Source of the DNA: Gammaproteobacteria bacterium | Lineage (GTDB): Bacteria > Pseudomonadota > Gammaproteobacteria > Pseudomonadales > Azotimanducaceae | Direction: 5' to 3' | Assembly (NCBI GenBank): GCA_027297435.1 | Contig: JAPUIA010000115.1 | Span: 60,433-124,432, forward strand | DNA length: 64,000 nucleotides | Shown: piece after piece, positions 1 to 11,264 of the stretch | Numbering within the stretch: position 1 is the first letter of the stretch | How the letters are laid out: each line of letters starts with the position of its first letter | Translations under genes and position numbers: made by a program | Notes under the pieces: generated by a model | Told to the model about the DNA's origin: nothing | Databases searched by the model: none | Seen by the model: the letters and a program-made list of their open reading frames with translations, nothing else

Positions 1-174
1 GACATGCCGGAGGCGGGAGCCGCCAATATGGTGTCACGCAATGGCGCGACGGTCGCGGTGACCCATTTCGTGCCAGGTCCAGACCAAAAACACGCACTCG
101 TCACCCTCGTCGGGGAGGTGCCTGAAGACACGGCATGGCGCATCGCCAAGTCTATTTATTACCAGTCCCCGTGA
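1..174 (+). CDS. rseB: RseB/MucB sigma-E regulatory protein, C-terminal fragment (cut by window start)
   Basis: Frame 1 reads DMPEAGAANMVSRNGATVAVTHFVPGPDQKHALVTLVGEVPEDTAWRIAKSIYYQSP*, RseB-like C-terminus; followed by rseC-like and degP genes. Confidence 0.6.
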   Translation, partial: DMPEAGAANMVSRNGATVAVTHFVPGPDQKHALVTLVGEVPEDTAWRIAKSIYYQSP

Positions 175-452
175 TTGATGGTGTTTGCAACGGTTGTTCG
201 GTCGGTTGCCGAACGCGCCAGGAAGGCCCCATTGAATTTGATCGGCGGGGTTTACGATTGGCAGCAATGTTGTGTTTCGGGCTACCGTTGTTGGCTTTGT
301 TGCTGAGTGCTGTGGCGATTGAGGCGCTACTCCCCGAATTTCCCGCCGCGGCGCTGCTTGGCTTAGTCGCGACAACGGGTATGATCTCGCGCCTGACCAG
401 GCATGTGGAGGCTTGGCTCGCGCCCAAGTCACCAATTCTAGGGGACCGTTGA
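171..452 (+). CDS. rseC: Short RseC/MucC-like protein (CxxCxxxC cluster plus two hydrophobic segments)
   Basis: GTG start overlapping rseB stop; VCNGCSVGC motif and membrane segments; position between rseB and degP. Confidence 0.5.
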   Translation: MIDGVCNGCSVGCRTRQEGPIEFDRRGLRLAAMLCFGLPLLALLLSAVAIEALLPEFPAAALLGLVATTGMISRLTRHVEAWLAPKSPILGDR

Positions 453-1829
453 ATGCGTCATCGCTGCGTTTTGTTTTTAGTCGCGTTGTTCGTCGGCGTG
501 TGGGTCGAAGCGCAGGAGCTTCCTGACTTTACCGGTCTCGTCGAAGAAAACTCCGCATTGGTGGTGAACATCAGTACGATTCGCTATCGCGACCAGCGCC
601 AACCACGCGGTGAGGAGCTTGAAGATTTTTTTCGACGCTTCTTTCCACCGGGTACTCGCCGTCCTCCTCCGAACACGAGACCCCAATCGTTGGGGTCGGG
701 GTTCATCATCAGCGAGGATGGCTATATTTTGACGAACAATCATGTCGTTGACGGCGCCGACGAAATACTCGTGCGGTTCAGCGATCGCCTCGAGCTCAAC
801 GCCGAAGTGATCGGCGCGGATCCACGTTCCGATTTAGCCCTCATCAAAGTCGCTGCCGATGGGCTACCGGTCGCGCGCATCGGTCGATCCCGCGACCTGA
901 AGGTCGGAGAGTGGGTGTTGGCTATCGGTTCTCCGTTTGGATTCGACTATTCGGTAACCGCCGGAATCGTCAGCGCGAAAGGCCGCAGCTTGCCCACCGC
1001 GCAGAACGAGAACTATGTACCCTTTATCCAGACGGACGTGGCGATCAACCCCGGTAATTCGGGCGGTCCCTTGTTCAATCTCGACGGAGAGGTGATCGGC
1101 ATCAACTCCCAAATCTATTCTAACTCGGGGGGTTTCATGGGCGTTTCCTTCGCCATTCCCATCGATGTCGCGATGGAGGTGGTGGAACAGCTGAAGGCGA
1201 CTGGCCGGGTCTCGCGCGGCTGGCTCGGGGTCGTCATACAAGAGGTCAACCGCGACCTCGCGGAGAGTTTTGGTCTGGAGAGATCCCATGGCGCCCTCGT
1301 CAACCAGGTGTTGGCGGGCAGTCCCGCGGAAGCGGGCGGATTACTCGCGGGAGACATCATCACTAGCTTCAACGACCAATCGATAGAGCGTTCATCCGAA
1401 CTGCCGCATTACGTGGGACGTGCCCGAGCGGGTGTGGAGGCGGAGTTGACGATCGTGCGGGATGGAGAAAGGCTGACATTGATGCTCGCGCTCGGTGAGC
1501 TACCGGACACCGCACCTGGACGATTGAGCAGTGCAGGCGAGAGTGCGGTACAGCCCTCTTCGCTGGGCCTTGCCCTCGAAGAGATTGCCGATAGCCTACG
1601 TGAACGATTGGAAATTACGGGCGGCGTGCGGGTGATAGGGTCTGAAGGTCCCGCCGCCGAGGCGGGTATCCGTCGCGGCGATATCATCACCCGATTGAAC
1701 AACCGTCCGGTCCTCGACCTCGACAACTTCACCGAGATTGCCGAGGCATTGCCGCCTGGGCGTTCGGTACCCGTGCTGGTCATTCGCGGCGAAACGCCGA
1801 CATTCCTGCCTTTGCGCGTCCCTGAGTAG
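453..1829 (+). CDS. mucD: Periplasmic serine endoprotease DegP/MucD-like
   Basis: Signal peptide, trypsin-like motifs (TNNHVV, SDLALIKV, GNSGGPL) and two PDZ domains. Confidence 0.93.
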   Translation: MRHRCVLFLVALFVGVWVEAQELPDFTGLVEENSALVVNISTIRYRDQRQPRGEELEDFFRRFFPPGTRRPPPNTRPQSLGSGFIISEDGYILTNNHVVDGADEILVRFSDRLELNAEVIGADPRSDLALIKVAADGLPVARIGRSRDLKVGEWVLAIGSPFGFDYSVTAGIVSAKGRSLPTAQNENYVPFIQTDVAINPGNSGGPLFNLDGEVIGINSQIYSNSGGFMGVSFAIPIDVAMEVVEQLKATGRVSRGWLGVVIQEVNRDLAESFGLERSHGALVNQVLAGSPAEAGGLLAGDIITSFNDQSIERSSELPHYVGRARAGVEAELTIVRDGERLTLMLALGELPDTAPGRLSSAGESAVQPSSLGLALEEIADSLRERLEITGGVRVIGSEGPAAEAGIRRGDIITRLNNRPVLDLDNFTEIAEALPPGRSVPVLVIRGETPTFLPLRVPE

Positions 1830-1955
1830 GCACCTCCCGGAGACTCGCCTCGGTTTTGGCGATACGCTACACTCGCGCCCGCGCGCCTGCATGCAGGTCT
1901 GCATCAACGAGGCTCTCAAGATTGATACGCTCTTCTTACCCGCCTGGATAAAGTA

Positions 1956-3749
1956 GTGCCCGGCACTGACCACATACGCAATTTCTCCATCATTGCTCAC
2001 ATAGATCATGGTAAGTCGACGCTGTCCGATCGGCTCATCCAGCTTTGTGGCGGTTTAAGCGAGCGGGAGATGGAGGACCAAGTGCTCGATTCGATGGATC
2101 TGGAGCGGGAACGCGGCATCACGATCAAGGCCCGGTGTGTCACGCTCAGATTTACGGCAAACGATGGGGAAACCTATCAGCTCAATTTTATCGATACCCC
2201 AGGCCACGTGGATTTTAGCTACGAAGTTTCCCGTTCGTTGGCGGCTTGCGAAGGTGCGTTGTTGGTGGTTGATGCGGCTCAGGGCGTAGAGGCGCAATCC
2301 GTCGCCAACTGTTACACCGCAATCGACCAAGGACTTGAGGTTTTGCCGGTACTCAACAAAATCGACTTACCCCAAGCCGAACCGGATAAGGTCGCGGCCG
2401 AAATTGAAGACATCATTGGTCTGCCGACAGACGATATATTGTGTGTAAGCGCCAAAACCGGCGAAGGCATCCCTGAACTTCTAGAGCGGCTCGTCGTAAA
2501 AATTCCAGCACCAACCGGCGACACAGAAGCGCCGCTGCAGGCACTCATCATCGATTCACGGTTCGACAACTACCTTGGTATCGTTTCGCTCGTGCGGGTC
2601 GTGGAGGGGCGGATCCACAAGGGCGACCGCATCATCGTCAAGTCGAGCGGCAAGGTGCATAGCGTGGATGAGGTGGGTTGTTACACGCCGAAACGCCATG
2701 CGACGGAGGCGCTCGCTGCCGGGGAAGTAGGCTATGTGGTTGCGGGTATCAAGGACATCAAGGGTGCACCTGTTGGTGATACGTTGGTGCACGCAAACCA
2801 ATCCGACGTCGATCAGCTTCCCGGATTTGCCAAAGTCAAACCGCAGGTATATGCCGGTCTGTTTCCAGTCAATACTGAACAGTTCGAAGATTTTCGTGAA
2901 GCTCTCGCAAAGCTCACCCTAAACGATGCGTCGCTTTTCTACGAACCGGAAACCTCCGATGCGTTGGGCTTTGGTTTTCGTTGTGGATTTCTTGGTCTCT
3001 TACACATGGAGATCGTGCAGGAACGCTTGGAACGGGAGTACGATCTCGATCTCATCACGTCGGCCCCCACCGTCGTGTTTGAAGTAGAGCTAGGCGATGG
3101 CAGCTTCACTCAAGTGGACAATCCTTCCAGGCTACCTGACAACTATAAGGAAATGCGTGAACCCATAGCCGCTGTACACATTCTTGTGCCCCAGGAATAT
3201 GTCGGTAACGTCATCAAGCTCTGTATCGAGCGTCGCGGTGTGCAAAAAAACATGCATTTCTCTTCCGGTCAGGTCGCGATGTCCTGGGAATTGCCGTTGA
3301 ACGAGGTGGTCATGGACTTTTTCGATTACCTGAAATCGGTTAGTCGAGGCTTTGCTTCTCTGGACTACGGTTTCGATCGGTTTGAGGCGTCAAACCTTGT
3401 CAAGCTCGATATTCTGATCAACGGTGAAAGGGTTGATGCCCTCGCGATGATCGTGCACCGCGATCACGCGCAGAAGCGGGGCGGTCAATTGGTCAGAAAA
3501 ATGCGAGAGCTGATCCCAAGGCAGTTGTTTGACGTTGCCATTCAAGCTGCCATCGGTGGTCAGATCATCGCGCGGCAAACCGTGAAGGCGCTCAGAAAAA
3601 ATGTCACTGCCAAATGTTACGGTGGTGATGTGACACGCAAGAAGAAACTATTGGAAAAACAGAAAGCCGGCAAGAAACGAATGAAGCGGTTCGGGCGCGT
3701 GGAGATTCCGCAAGAAGCCTTTCTCGCCGTGCTCAAGTTGGAAAGATAG
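1956..3749 (+). CDS. lepA: Elongation factor 4
   Basis: [34 protein letters not shown]; LepA C-terminal domain. Confidence 0.97.
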   Translation: MPGTDHIRNFSIIAHIDHGKSTLSDRLIQLCGGLSEREMEDQVLDSMDLERERGITIKARCVTLRFTANDGETYQLNFIDTPGHVDFSYEVSRSLAACEGALLVVDAAQGVEAQSVANCYTAIDQGLEVLPVLNKIDLPQAEPDKVAAEIEDIIGLPTDDILCVSAKTGEGIPELLERLVVKIPAPTGDTEAPLQALIIDSRFDNYLGIVSLVRVVEGRIHKGDRIIVKSSGKVHSVDEVGCYTPKRHATEALAAGEVGYVVAGIKDIKGAPVGDTLVHANQSDVDQLPGFAKVKPQVYAGLFPVNTEQFEDFREALAKLTLNDASLFYEPETSDALGFGFRCGFLGLLHMEIVQERLEREYDLDLITSAPTVVFEVELGDGSFTQVDNPSRLPDNYKEMREPIAAVHILVPQEYVGNVIKLCIERRGVQKNMHFSSGQVAMSWELPLNEVVMDFFDYLKSVSRGFASLDYGFDRFEASNLVKLDILINGERVDALAMIVHRDHAQKRGGQLVRKMRELIPRQLFDVAIQAAIGGQIIARQTVKALRKNVTAKCYGGDVTRKKKLLEKQKAGKKRMKRFGRVEIPQEAFLAVLKLER

Positions 3750-3768
3750 CAAGAAAAAGGTAGCGAGA

Positions 3769-4551
3769 GTGGATTTGGACTTTCCGTTGATTCTGACCTG
3801 GGCGGTTCTGATTACCGGTGCCATATGGTTGTTTGATGCAGTCGCGCTCAAGCCTCGGCGCGTCGAGGCGCGCAAGGACGAGAGCGAAGAGGATGACGAG
3901 CCGTTGATCGTAGAATACGCGCGCTCGTTCTTTCCGGTGTTGTTGTTGGTATTGGTGCTGCGTAGCTTTCTCGCGGAGCCGTATCAGATACCTTCCGAAT
4001 CGATGGTGCCAACGTTGGAGGTTGGTGACTTCATTCTGGTGAACAAATACGCCTACGGAATTCGATTGCCCGTGTTGGGGACCAAGATCTTCGATGTCGA
4101 TACGCCTAAGCGAGGTGACATCATGGTGTTCATTCCGCCCCACGATTCGCGCTACTTCATCAAGCGCGTCATCGGGCTGCCGGGTGATCATATTCGTTAT
4201 GAGTCGAAAGCACTCTACATCAACGGAGAACGGGCAGAGTACGAATTTGTAGGCCAGTTCTACGAGACCATCGGTCGCGAAGCGGTTCCGGTGCGAGAGT
4301 ATCTCGAAACAATCGATGGCGTTCAGCATACGACCTATCGCTACCCGATTGATGAGCGTCCACGCGAATGGACGGTGCCTGAGGACTCGTATTTCATGAT
4401 GGGAGACAATCGAGACAGAAGTGACGACAGTCGCAGATGGAAATACGTTTCAGAAGATAAAATAGTCGGTAAGGCGGTGGCGATATGGGTGCACAAAGAC
4501 CCCGGTCTCCACTGGCCTACGTTTGAACGCAACGGATGGCTCAACGAGTGA
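3769..4551 (+). CDS. lepB: Signal peptidase I
   Basis: IPSESMVPTLEVGDFILVNK, KRVIGLPGD, MGDNRDRSDDSR. Confidence 0.96.
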   Translation: MDLDFPLILTWAVLITGAIWLFDAVALKPRRVEARKDESEEDDEPLIVEYARSFFPVLLLVLVLRSFLAEPYQIPSESMVPTLEVGDFILVNKYAYGIRLPVLGTKIFDVDTPKRGDIMVFIPPHDSRYFIKRVIGLPGDHIRYESKALYINGERAEYEFVGQFYETIGREAVPVREYLETIDGVQHTTYRYPIDERPREWTVPEDSYFMMGDNRDRSDDSRRWKYVSEDKIVGKAVAIWVHKDPGLHWPTFERNGWLNE

Positions 4552-4558
4552 GGTGCCG

Positions 4559-4930
4559 ATGATGAAGACCAGATCCAAACAGCGTGGCATTTCGGTCATC
4601 GGTGGTCTGGCCGGTGTCGTCCTTATTGCGGCAAGCGTCACAACAGCGTTGCGTATTGGTCCACATTATATTGATTTCAGCACGATTCAGTCGATCATGG
4701 AATCCTTGCCCACGGGTGAAGTCCACAAAATGGACAAAGGGGCAATCAGAGAACTCTTGCGTAAACGGTTTCGTATCAACAATATCCGGGAGTTCGAGGT
4801 TCGAGATATACTGAGTATCGAGCGAACCAAAGTGAGCACGGTCGTCATTATCGACTACGAAGTGCGCGAAAGCCTGTTATTCAATGCGGACATCGTGGTC
4901 ATGTTCGAAGACCAATACGAATATAAGTAA
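4559..4930 (+). CDS. DUF4845 domain-containing protein
   Basis: Small single-TM protein between lepB and rnc; start chosen at ATG 4559. Confidence 0.75.
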   Translation: MMKTRSKQRGISVIGGLAGVVLIAASVTTALRIGPHYIDFSTIQSIMESLPTGEVHKMDKGAIRELLRKRFRINNIREFEVRDILSIERTKVSTVVIIDYEVRESLLFNADIVVMFEDQYEYK

Positions 4931-5597
4931 TCTAGAAAAGCTACAAGCCAAGCTTCATCATACATTTTCGGACCCTGCGCTCTTGACGCGAGCGTTGACG
5001 CATAAAAGCGCCTCTTCAACCAATAACGAAAGACTCGAGTTTCTCGGCGACGCCGTGCTGGGCTACGTGATCGCCGACCATCTCCACCGTACCCGTCTAG
5101 AGGAACAGGAAGATCTGTTGACCTTGTCGCGAGCGAGCCTCGTCAACCGGTATACCTTGGCCCACCTAGCGCGCGAACTGGAGCTAGGCGAGCATCTGAT
5201 ACTTGGGTCCGGAGAACTCAAGTCCGGTGGCCAACAACGCGACTCGATACTTGCCGATGCGATGGAAGGGATCATCGGCGCGGTGCACGAGGATAGCGGT
5301 ATCGAAGCGGCACGCGCAATGCTCGAAAGGTTGTTCGAGCAACGCCTGAGAGACGTCGGTGCGCACAAGATCAAGGATCCTAAAACCGAGTTGCAAGAAT
5401 TGTTGCAGGCAGAGTCGCTACCGTTACCCGCATACGCAATCGTCGGTTCCGAAGGATTAGCTCATGAAAGGGTGTTTGAGGTGAGCTGCGAGGTCTTGAG
5501 CTTGAAGTTACGCGTAACGGCGACGGGTTCGAGCCGCAAAAATGCTGAAAAACAAGCGGCGGCCCTGATGATCGATGAGTTCCAACATCGTGCCTAA
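4884..5597 (+). CDS. rnc: Ribonuclease III (start uncertain)
   Basis: NERLEFLGDAVLGYVIADHL catalytic motif and C-terminal dsRBD. Confidence 0.95.
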   Translation: MRTSWSCSKTNTNISNLEKLQAKLHHTFSDPALLTRALTHKSASSTNNERLEFLGDAVLGYVIADHLHRTRLEEQEDLLTLSRASLVNRYTLAHLARELELGEHLILGSGELKSGGQQRDSILADAMEGIIGAVHEDSGIEAARAMLERLFEQRLRDVGAHKIKDPKTELQELLQAESLPLPAYAIVGSEGLAHERVFEVSCEVLSLKLRVTATGSSRKNAEKQAAALMIDEFQHRA

Positions 5598-6483
5598 GGC
5601 TGAATCGTACTGTGGCTATGTGGCAATCATCGGTAGGCCCAATGTCGGCAAGTCGACGCTTTTGAACCATGTGCTGCGGCAAAAACTGAGCATTACCTCG
5701 CGCAAACCCCAAACAACGCGCCACAACTTGCTCGGCGTCGATACGGAACGGGCGTTTCAAGCCATATATCTCGACACGCCGGGCATTCACGATGACGTTA
5801 AACGCGCGATCAATCGCTACATGGTCAAGAAAGCGACCTCGATACTTGTCGATGTGGATCTAGTCGCCATGGTTTTGGATCGGGACAAGTGGACAGCGCA
5901 CGATGATCTCGTGTTGCAACATATAAAGCGTGCCGGAAAGCCGACGTTTGCCATCATCAACAAGATCGATCTGATTCAAGATAAAGCCGACCTGTTGCCG
6001 GTCATCGATCGGCTAGCGAAAATGCAGCTGTTCGATGAAGTTATTCCTGTATCGGCCCTCAAGCGAGAGGGGTTGGATGTTTTTCGTAAACAGGTGTTTG
6101 CGATGTTACCGGCGCACTCCCATCTATTTCCACCCGACCAGCTAACCGATAAGAGCGAGCGCTTTCTGGTTGGGGAGATCATTCGCGAAAAGCTGATGCG
6201 TAGTTTGGGCGACGAATTACCCCATCGGACTGGCGTGGTCATCGAAGCCTTCAAACAACGCGATGATCTTGTTGAGATTCAAGCGGACATCTACGTCGAA
6301 CGTAATGGCCAAAAACGCATTGTGATCGGCGCGCGTGGCGAGAAGTTGAAGCGCATGGGCAGCGAGGCTCGAAAAGACATCGAGCAACTTCTCGGTTGCA
6401 AGGTCATGCTACATCTGTGGGTCAAAGTGAAAGCCGGTTGGACGGACAGTCGTGTGGAGCTTTCGCGCATGGGATATGACTAG
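5575..6483 (+). CDS. era: GTPase Era
   Basis: GRPNVGKSTLLN, DTPGIH, NKIDL, KH domain. Confidence 0.97.
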   Translation: MSSNIVPKAESYCGYVAIIGRPNVGKSTLLNHVLRQKLSITSRKPQTTRHNLLGVDTERAFQAIYLDTPGIHDDVKRAINRYMVKKATSILVDVDLVAMVLDRDKWTAHDDLVLQHIKRAGKPTFAIINKIDLIQDKADLLPVIDRLAKMQLFDEVIPVSALKREGLDVFRKQVFAMLPAHSHLFPPDQLTDKSERFLVGEIIREKLMRSLGDELPHRTGVVIEAFKQRDDLVEIQADIYVERNGQKRIVIGARGEKLKRMGSEARKDIEQLLGCKVMLHLWVKVKAGWTDSRVELSRMGYD

Positions 6484-7159
6484 AGTTACGCAAGAATCCG
6501 CAATCGTCCTGCACACGCGACCCTACCGCGAGACGAGCTTGATCGTGCAACTACTGACGCCGAACCATGGCCGGGTCGCGGCCGTCGTGCGGGGTATTCG
6601 ACGCACGCGTCGAGGCCACTCTGTGCTGCCCTTCAACGCTTTGCAGGTCAGTTGGTCGGGTCGGACAAGCTTGGTGACGTTGACCCACTTTGAATCGATC
6701 GAGAGTCGCTGGCTAACTGGCAATGCGCTGGCCGCCGCCTGCTACGTCACAGAACTCGTGATGCGCCTGACGCGCGAATGGGAACCGCACGCGCACTTAT
6801 TTGGCTCGGTCGGATGGGTGCTTGGGGTTTTGCAGGCTGGTGGTGACCTGGAACCCGCGCTACGCGAGTTCGAGCGGCATCTACTCGAAGAATTGGGCTA
6901 TGGTCTCGATTTCGTTCGTGATGCCAGCGCCGTCCCCATCCAAGCCGACGGACGTTATCGGCTGGGTGAACAATCAGGTTTCATCGCGAGTGCTGGCGGC
7001 CAAGGATACAGCGGCCGCGCGCTGCTCGAAATCGGCAGCGACTGCTATGACGATCCGGAAACCCGACGTGCCGCCAAACGTATCTTTCGATCGGCTTTAC
7101 GGATTCACCTGGGTCCGAAGCAATTGCTGAGCCGGCGCCTGTTCCGCGATGGCGCGTAA
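6476..7159 (+). CDS. recO: DNA repair protein RecO
   Basis: ESAIVLHTRPYRETSLIVQLLTPNHGRVAAVVRG; position after era. Confidence 0.93.
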   Translation: MTRVTQESAIVLHTRPYRETSLIVQLLTPNHGRVAAVVRGIRRTRRGHSVLPFNALQVSWSGRTSLVTLTHFESIESRWLTGNALAAACYVTELVMRLTREWEPHAHLFGSVGWVLGVLQAGGDLEPALREFERHLLEELGYGLDFVRDASAVPIQADGRYRLGEQSGFIASAGGQGYSGRALLEIGSDCYDDPETRRAAKRIFRSALRIHLGPKQLLSRRLFRDGA

Positions 7160-8450
7160 ACGACTACCACTATTTGTCGATGTCGCCATTGTCGGGCTCG
7201 ACGAGCAAGGCAGGGGCATTGGCGAAGTTCAAGGGCGCCGGGTACGCGTCAAGAACGCTCTACCGGGAGAGCGAGTCAAGGCGAGAGTCTTGAAGCGTCA
7301 GCGGCGCGAGTGGTTGGCGGAAACAGCGTTGGTTTTGATGCCCAGCTCGCGGCGTAAGGCGGCGCCGTGTGCGACGTTTCCGCGTTGCGGCGGTTGTGCC
7401 ATACAGCATCTCGCTGAAACCGACCAACTGCGCCACAAACAGAGGCTTCTGCTCGACGCGTTGCAAACGCAGGGCGTCGAACCGGTGTTGGTACGGCGGC
7501 CCGTGACCGGGCCGTTGTACGGATACCGAACCAAGGCACGGTTGGGCGTGCGGGTGGTCAACGATGAACCGTTGATCGGATTCCGAGAAACCGCGAGTAA
7601 CCGGGTGGTGCGAATGGATACCTGCCTTACGCTGGCCCCATCGCTCGCACGGCTCTTGGGACCGTTGAAGTCGCTGGTCGCCGCATTGAGTGTCAAGGCG
7701 CGGATCCCGCAGATTGAGGTTGCGGCCGGAGATGTCGAGCAGGCGATCATTCTGCGCCACTTAGATCCACTCAGTATCATTGATCATCAAACGCTTGCCG
7801 TGTTCGGTGAGGTCCACCAAGTCAAGGTGCTGACTCAGTCTAGGCGCTACGACGATCTTCAATTGGTGAGCCCGCCGGGCGGATCGCCGTTGCTCAACTA
7901 CAGCGTTCCTCAATATGGGCTGTGCTTCGAGTTCCATCCAGTCGATTTCACACAGGTAAACTTGGCCATGAATCGACGCTTGGTGGCGGACACAATGGCC
8001 GCGCTCGAGCCCGTTGAAAATCGATGTGTCGGCGATCTGTTCTGTGGGATCGGCAACTTTTCGTTAGCACTCGCCCGACTGGGCGCGAAGGTCGTAGGTC
8101 TCGAAGGCAGCGCAATTGCTGTCGAGCGAGCCACGATCAACGCTCGTGTGAACGGTGTTGCTGAGCGATGTGAGTTTCACGTGCAGGATCTGTATGATTT
8201 CGATCGGCCGATCGTATTGAGTGCACAAAGTTTGCTGGTCGATCCGCCCAGAACGGGAATGGGCCAACACGTTTTGCGATCCATTCAAAAGGGAGTGATG
8301 AAAGTCGTTTACGTATCCTGTAACCCGGCGACTTTTGCAGCGGATGCCGATCGCCTCGGCGAGTTGGGCTTCAGCTTGACCGAAGTTGGCGTATACGACA
8401 TGTTTCCGAATACCACCCACGTTGAAACCCTAGGCGTTTTTCAGCGCTGA
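7149..8450 (+). CDS. rlmD: 23S rRNA (uracil1939-C5)-methyltransferase
   Basis: TRAM-like N-terminus, CxxFPRCGGC Fe-S motif, DLFCGIGNFSLALA, VYVSCNPAT. Confidence 0.95.
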   Translation: MARKRLPLFVDVAIVGLDEQGRGIGEVQGRRVRVKNALPGERVKARVLKRQRREWLAETALVLMPSSRRKAAPCATFPRCGGCAIQHLAETDQLRHKQRLLLDALQTQGVEPVLVRRPVTGPLYGYRTKARLGVRVVNDEPLIGFRETASNRVVRMDTCLTLAPSLARLLGPLKSLVAALSVKARIPQIEVAAGDVEQAIILRHLDPLSIIDHQTLAVFGEVHQVKVLTQSRRYDDLQLVSPPGGSPLLNYSVPQYGLCFEFHPVDFTQVNLAMNRRLVADTMAALEPVENRCVGDLFCGIGNFSLALARLGAKVVGLEGSAIAVERATINARVNGVAERCEFHVQDLYDFDRPIVLSAQSLLVDPPRTGMGQHVLRSIQKGVMKVVYVSCNPATFAADADRLGELGFSLTEVGVYDMFPNTTHVETLGVFQR

Positions 8451-8455
8451 CGAGC

Positions 8456-10459
8456 ATGGTCAACGTTTTAAAGGATCTACCGCTCAACAAAGATGGTTCG
8501 ATCGCGCTCGACGTCTGGTCGAAACGTTTGTGTGGTGATCGGCCGCACCTCGATGAAGCGACGATTGTCGGTGCGGCTCGCTTTGTGGGTGATCGATGGG
8601 CGGAGGCGATGCTGCTCAGCGGGGTGGAACTGGCAGAGCTTGTGGCAACCCTGCAGATGGATACGACTTCGGTGGTCGCCGCGTTGTTCTATCGACCGCT
8701 ACGGCACGGCGATCTCGTCGAGTCCGAAGCACGTTCCATCATGGGTGATGAGGCGGCGGTGCTGTTGAGTGCGGTCATTCACATGGCTGATACGAGTCTT
8801 CTGGACCTTTCGAGCTCGCGGATGCTTGCGAGTGAGGCGCAAGATCAAACCGCCAATATTCGACGCATGTTGGTCGCTCTCATTGACGACGGCCGAGTCG
8901 CCGTGCTCAAGCTCGCCGAACGCGTTGTGGCGCTGCGTCGAGCCAAAGAGAGTTCCGAGGTACGTAAGACTCGCATCGCCACCGAAGCCATGACCGTTTT
9001 TGTGCCGCTCGCTAGCCGACTCGGAATCTGGCGACTCAAGTGGGAACTAGAAGACTTGTCGCTGCGTTATCTAGAATCGGACACCTACGTACGCATCGCT
9101 AGGCAGCTAGATGGTAAGCGCAGCGAGCGAGAGAAACAGGTCAGAGATATCGCTGATGAGTTGCAGGAGACGTTTAGCGCCCAAGGCATCGATGCATCAG
9201 TAACGGGGCGCGCGAAACACATATACGGCATCTGGCGCAAAATGCGCACCAAGAACATTGGCTTTGATGAGGTCTACGACGTACGGGCAATACGCGTCGT
9301 CGTATCGGAAGTCGCTCAATGCTATGCGGCGCTTGGCACCATTCATATGCGTTGGCAGCACATACCGAGCGAGTTTGACGATTATATCGCGGTGCCCAAA
9401 CAGAACGGCTACCGTTCGATTCATACTGCGGTCATCGGCACAGACCACAAGATCTTCGAAGTGCAGATCCGCACGAAAGAGATGCACGATGAATCGGAAC
9501 TGGGGGTGTGCGCGCACTGGTCGTATAAAGACGCCGAACAAGAAGACGGTTATTACGCGGACAAAATGACCTGGTTGCGCCAAGTACTCGATTGGCAAGA
9601 GGAGATGGGCGGTCCGCACACGCTATCTGTTGAGTTGCGCGAAAAAATCCGCGAGGAACGCATCTTTGTCTACACCCCACAAGGACATGTGGTGGATCTC
9701 ACGACGGGTGCAACACCGCTGGACTTTGCCTATCGCGTGCACACTGAAGTGGGGCATCGCTCGATTGGAGCGCGCGTCGACGGCGTCGATGTGCCGCTCA
9801 ATACGCCGCTACGTACCGGACAACGTGTGGAAATACTGACTGCAGAGGACACCGAACCGCGCCGCGCCTGGTTGGACCCCTCGCTCGGATATGTGTGTAC
9901 GGCGAGGGCCAAGAGCAAAATACAGGGTTGGTTCCGCTCGTTGGCGTTGGCCCGCAACGTAGCTGACGGCAAAGAGCAGCTCAGGTCCATGATCGACCGG
10001 TTGAGCATTCCAGCGCTTATGGATGAGGAGCTGGATACGCTCGCCGAGGTGTTCGGGTTGGCATCTCGAAATGATTTGTTTCGTGCCATCGCGGTGGCGG
10101 AGTTGCAGGTGTTGGATGTCGTACGTCAACGCTTTGCCAACGCCGAGGCCAGTTCTGGACAACTGAGTCTGCTGCCGGAATTTGACGTTCCAGAGACTCG
10201 GGAAAGCCATACGCTGGAGATATGCGCACACGATCGAGGTGGCCTTTTACGCGATGTCACGATGCTGCTAAGTGAGGACAAGCTTTCGTTGATCTCGAAC
10301 ACGGGCCGAGTCGATAGGACGACGAACACGGCTTGGCTCGTCGTTGAGTTAGAGCTTGGGAATCTGTTCGAGGTGGCAAAGGTAGTCAACCGGCTGCAAC
10401 ACATTAAGGGCGTAATTCATGTGCGACGTATCAAACACATCGGAGCAGAAGTTCGATGA
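8456..10459 (+). CDS. relA: GTP pyrophosphokinase RelA
   Basis: Degenerate HD, synthetase ([21 protein letters not shown]), TGS and ACT domains. Confidence 0.95.
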   Translation: MVNVLKDLPLNKDGSIALDVWSKRLCGDRPHLDEATIVGAARFVGDRWAEAMLLSGVELAELVATLQMDTTSVVAALFYRPLRHGDLVESEARSIMGDEAAVLLSAVIHMADTSLLDLSSSRMLASEAQDQTANIRRMLVALIDDGRVAVLKLAERVVALRRAKESSEVRKTRIATEAMTVFVPLASRLGIWRLKWELEDLSLRYLESDTYVRIARQLDGKRSEREKQVRDIADELQETFSAQGIDASVTGRAKHIYGIWRKMRTKNIGFDEVYDVRAIRVVVSEVAQCYAALGTIHMRWQHIPSEFDDYIAVPKQNGYRSIHTAVIGTDHKIFEVQIRTKEMHDESELGVCAHWSYKDAEQEDGYYADKMTWLRQVLDWQEEMGGPHTLSVELREKIREERIFVYTPQGHVVDLTTGATPLDFAYRVHTEVGHRSIGARVDGVDVPLNTPLRTGQRVEILTAEDTEPRRAWLDPSLGYVCTARAKSKIQGWFRSLALARNVADGKEQLRSMIDRLSIPALMDEELDTLAEVFGLASRNDLFRAIAVAELQVLDVVRQRFANAEASSGQLSLLPEFDVPETRESHTLEICAHDRGGLLRDVTMLLSEDKLSLISNTGRVDRTTNTAWLVVELELGNLFEVAKVVNRLQHIKGVIHVRRIKHIGAEVR

Positions 10460-11106
10460 GAGTGATCTTGCTGGGCCCTCCAGGGGCAGGTAAGGGTACG
10501 CAAGCGCAGTTTATTTGTGACGCGTTCAGCATCCCGCAAATTTCCACGGGAAACATGCTCAGAACCGCGGTCGCTGCGGGAACCGAGCTCGGACAACGGG
10601 TCAGAGGCGTATTAGATTCCGGCGCGCTGGTGTCTGATGAGATCATCATCGACTTAGTCAAAGAGCGAATCACCCAAGACGATTGCGCGAATGGGTTCTT
10701 ATTCGACGGGTTTCCAAGAACCATTCCGCAAGCGCAAGCGCTGCAGGCTGCAGGCGTTCCGATCGATGCAGTCGTCGAGATCAGCGTGCCGGATGAAGAG
10801 ATCATCAAGCGCCTGAGTGGACGCCGAATGCACCCGGGCAGCGGTCGCGTCTATCACGTCATCTTCAACCCGCCCAAAGTGGACGACGTCGATGACGAAT
10901 CTGGAGAACCTTTGATTCAACGCATTGATGATAAAGAAGCCACCGTTAAAGAACGCTTGTCTGTGTATCACCAACAAACTCGTCCGCTTGTCGAGTTCTA
11001 TCAAAACTTTTCCAACACGGAAAGTTTGCGTTACGTCACAGTTGATGGGCTTGGAGATGTGAACGACGTCCAAAAAGAAGTACTAAAAGCGTTGCGAAAC
11101 GAGTAG
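10456..11106 (+). CDS. adk: Adenylate kinase
   Basis: [37 protein letters not shown]. Confidence 0.98.
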   Translation: MRVILLGPPGAGKGTQAQFICDAFSIPQISTGNMLRTAVAAGTELGQRVRGVLDSGALVSDEIIIDLVKERITQDDCANGFLFDGFPRTIPQAQALQAAGVPIDAVVEISVPDEEIIKRLSGRRMHPGSGRVYHVIFNPPKVDDVDDESGEPLIQRIDDKEATVKERLSVYHQQTRPLVEFYQNFSNTESLRYVTVDGLGDVNDVQKEVLKALRNE

Positions 11107-11264
11107 TTATTTTTATTTGAATTACATATCATTCGCTTCGGTCTTACACGACGCTATCTTCTAGCTACTGTAAAACCACTTCTAGACGAAAGAAGTTCAA
11201 GGATTAAGTTCAGTACGAAACTGGATTTATTAACAAACGTATAGGAACATCCGAGGAGACCTGT

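Noticed and set aside
1886-1897. CCTGCATGCAGG palindrome upstream of lepA
   Set aside because: Short restriction-site-like palindrome expected by chance; no supporting context.
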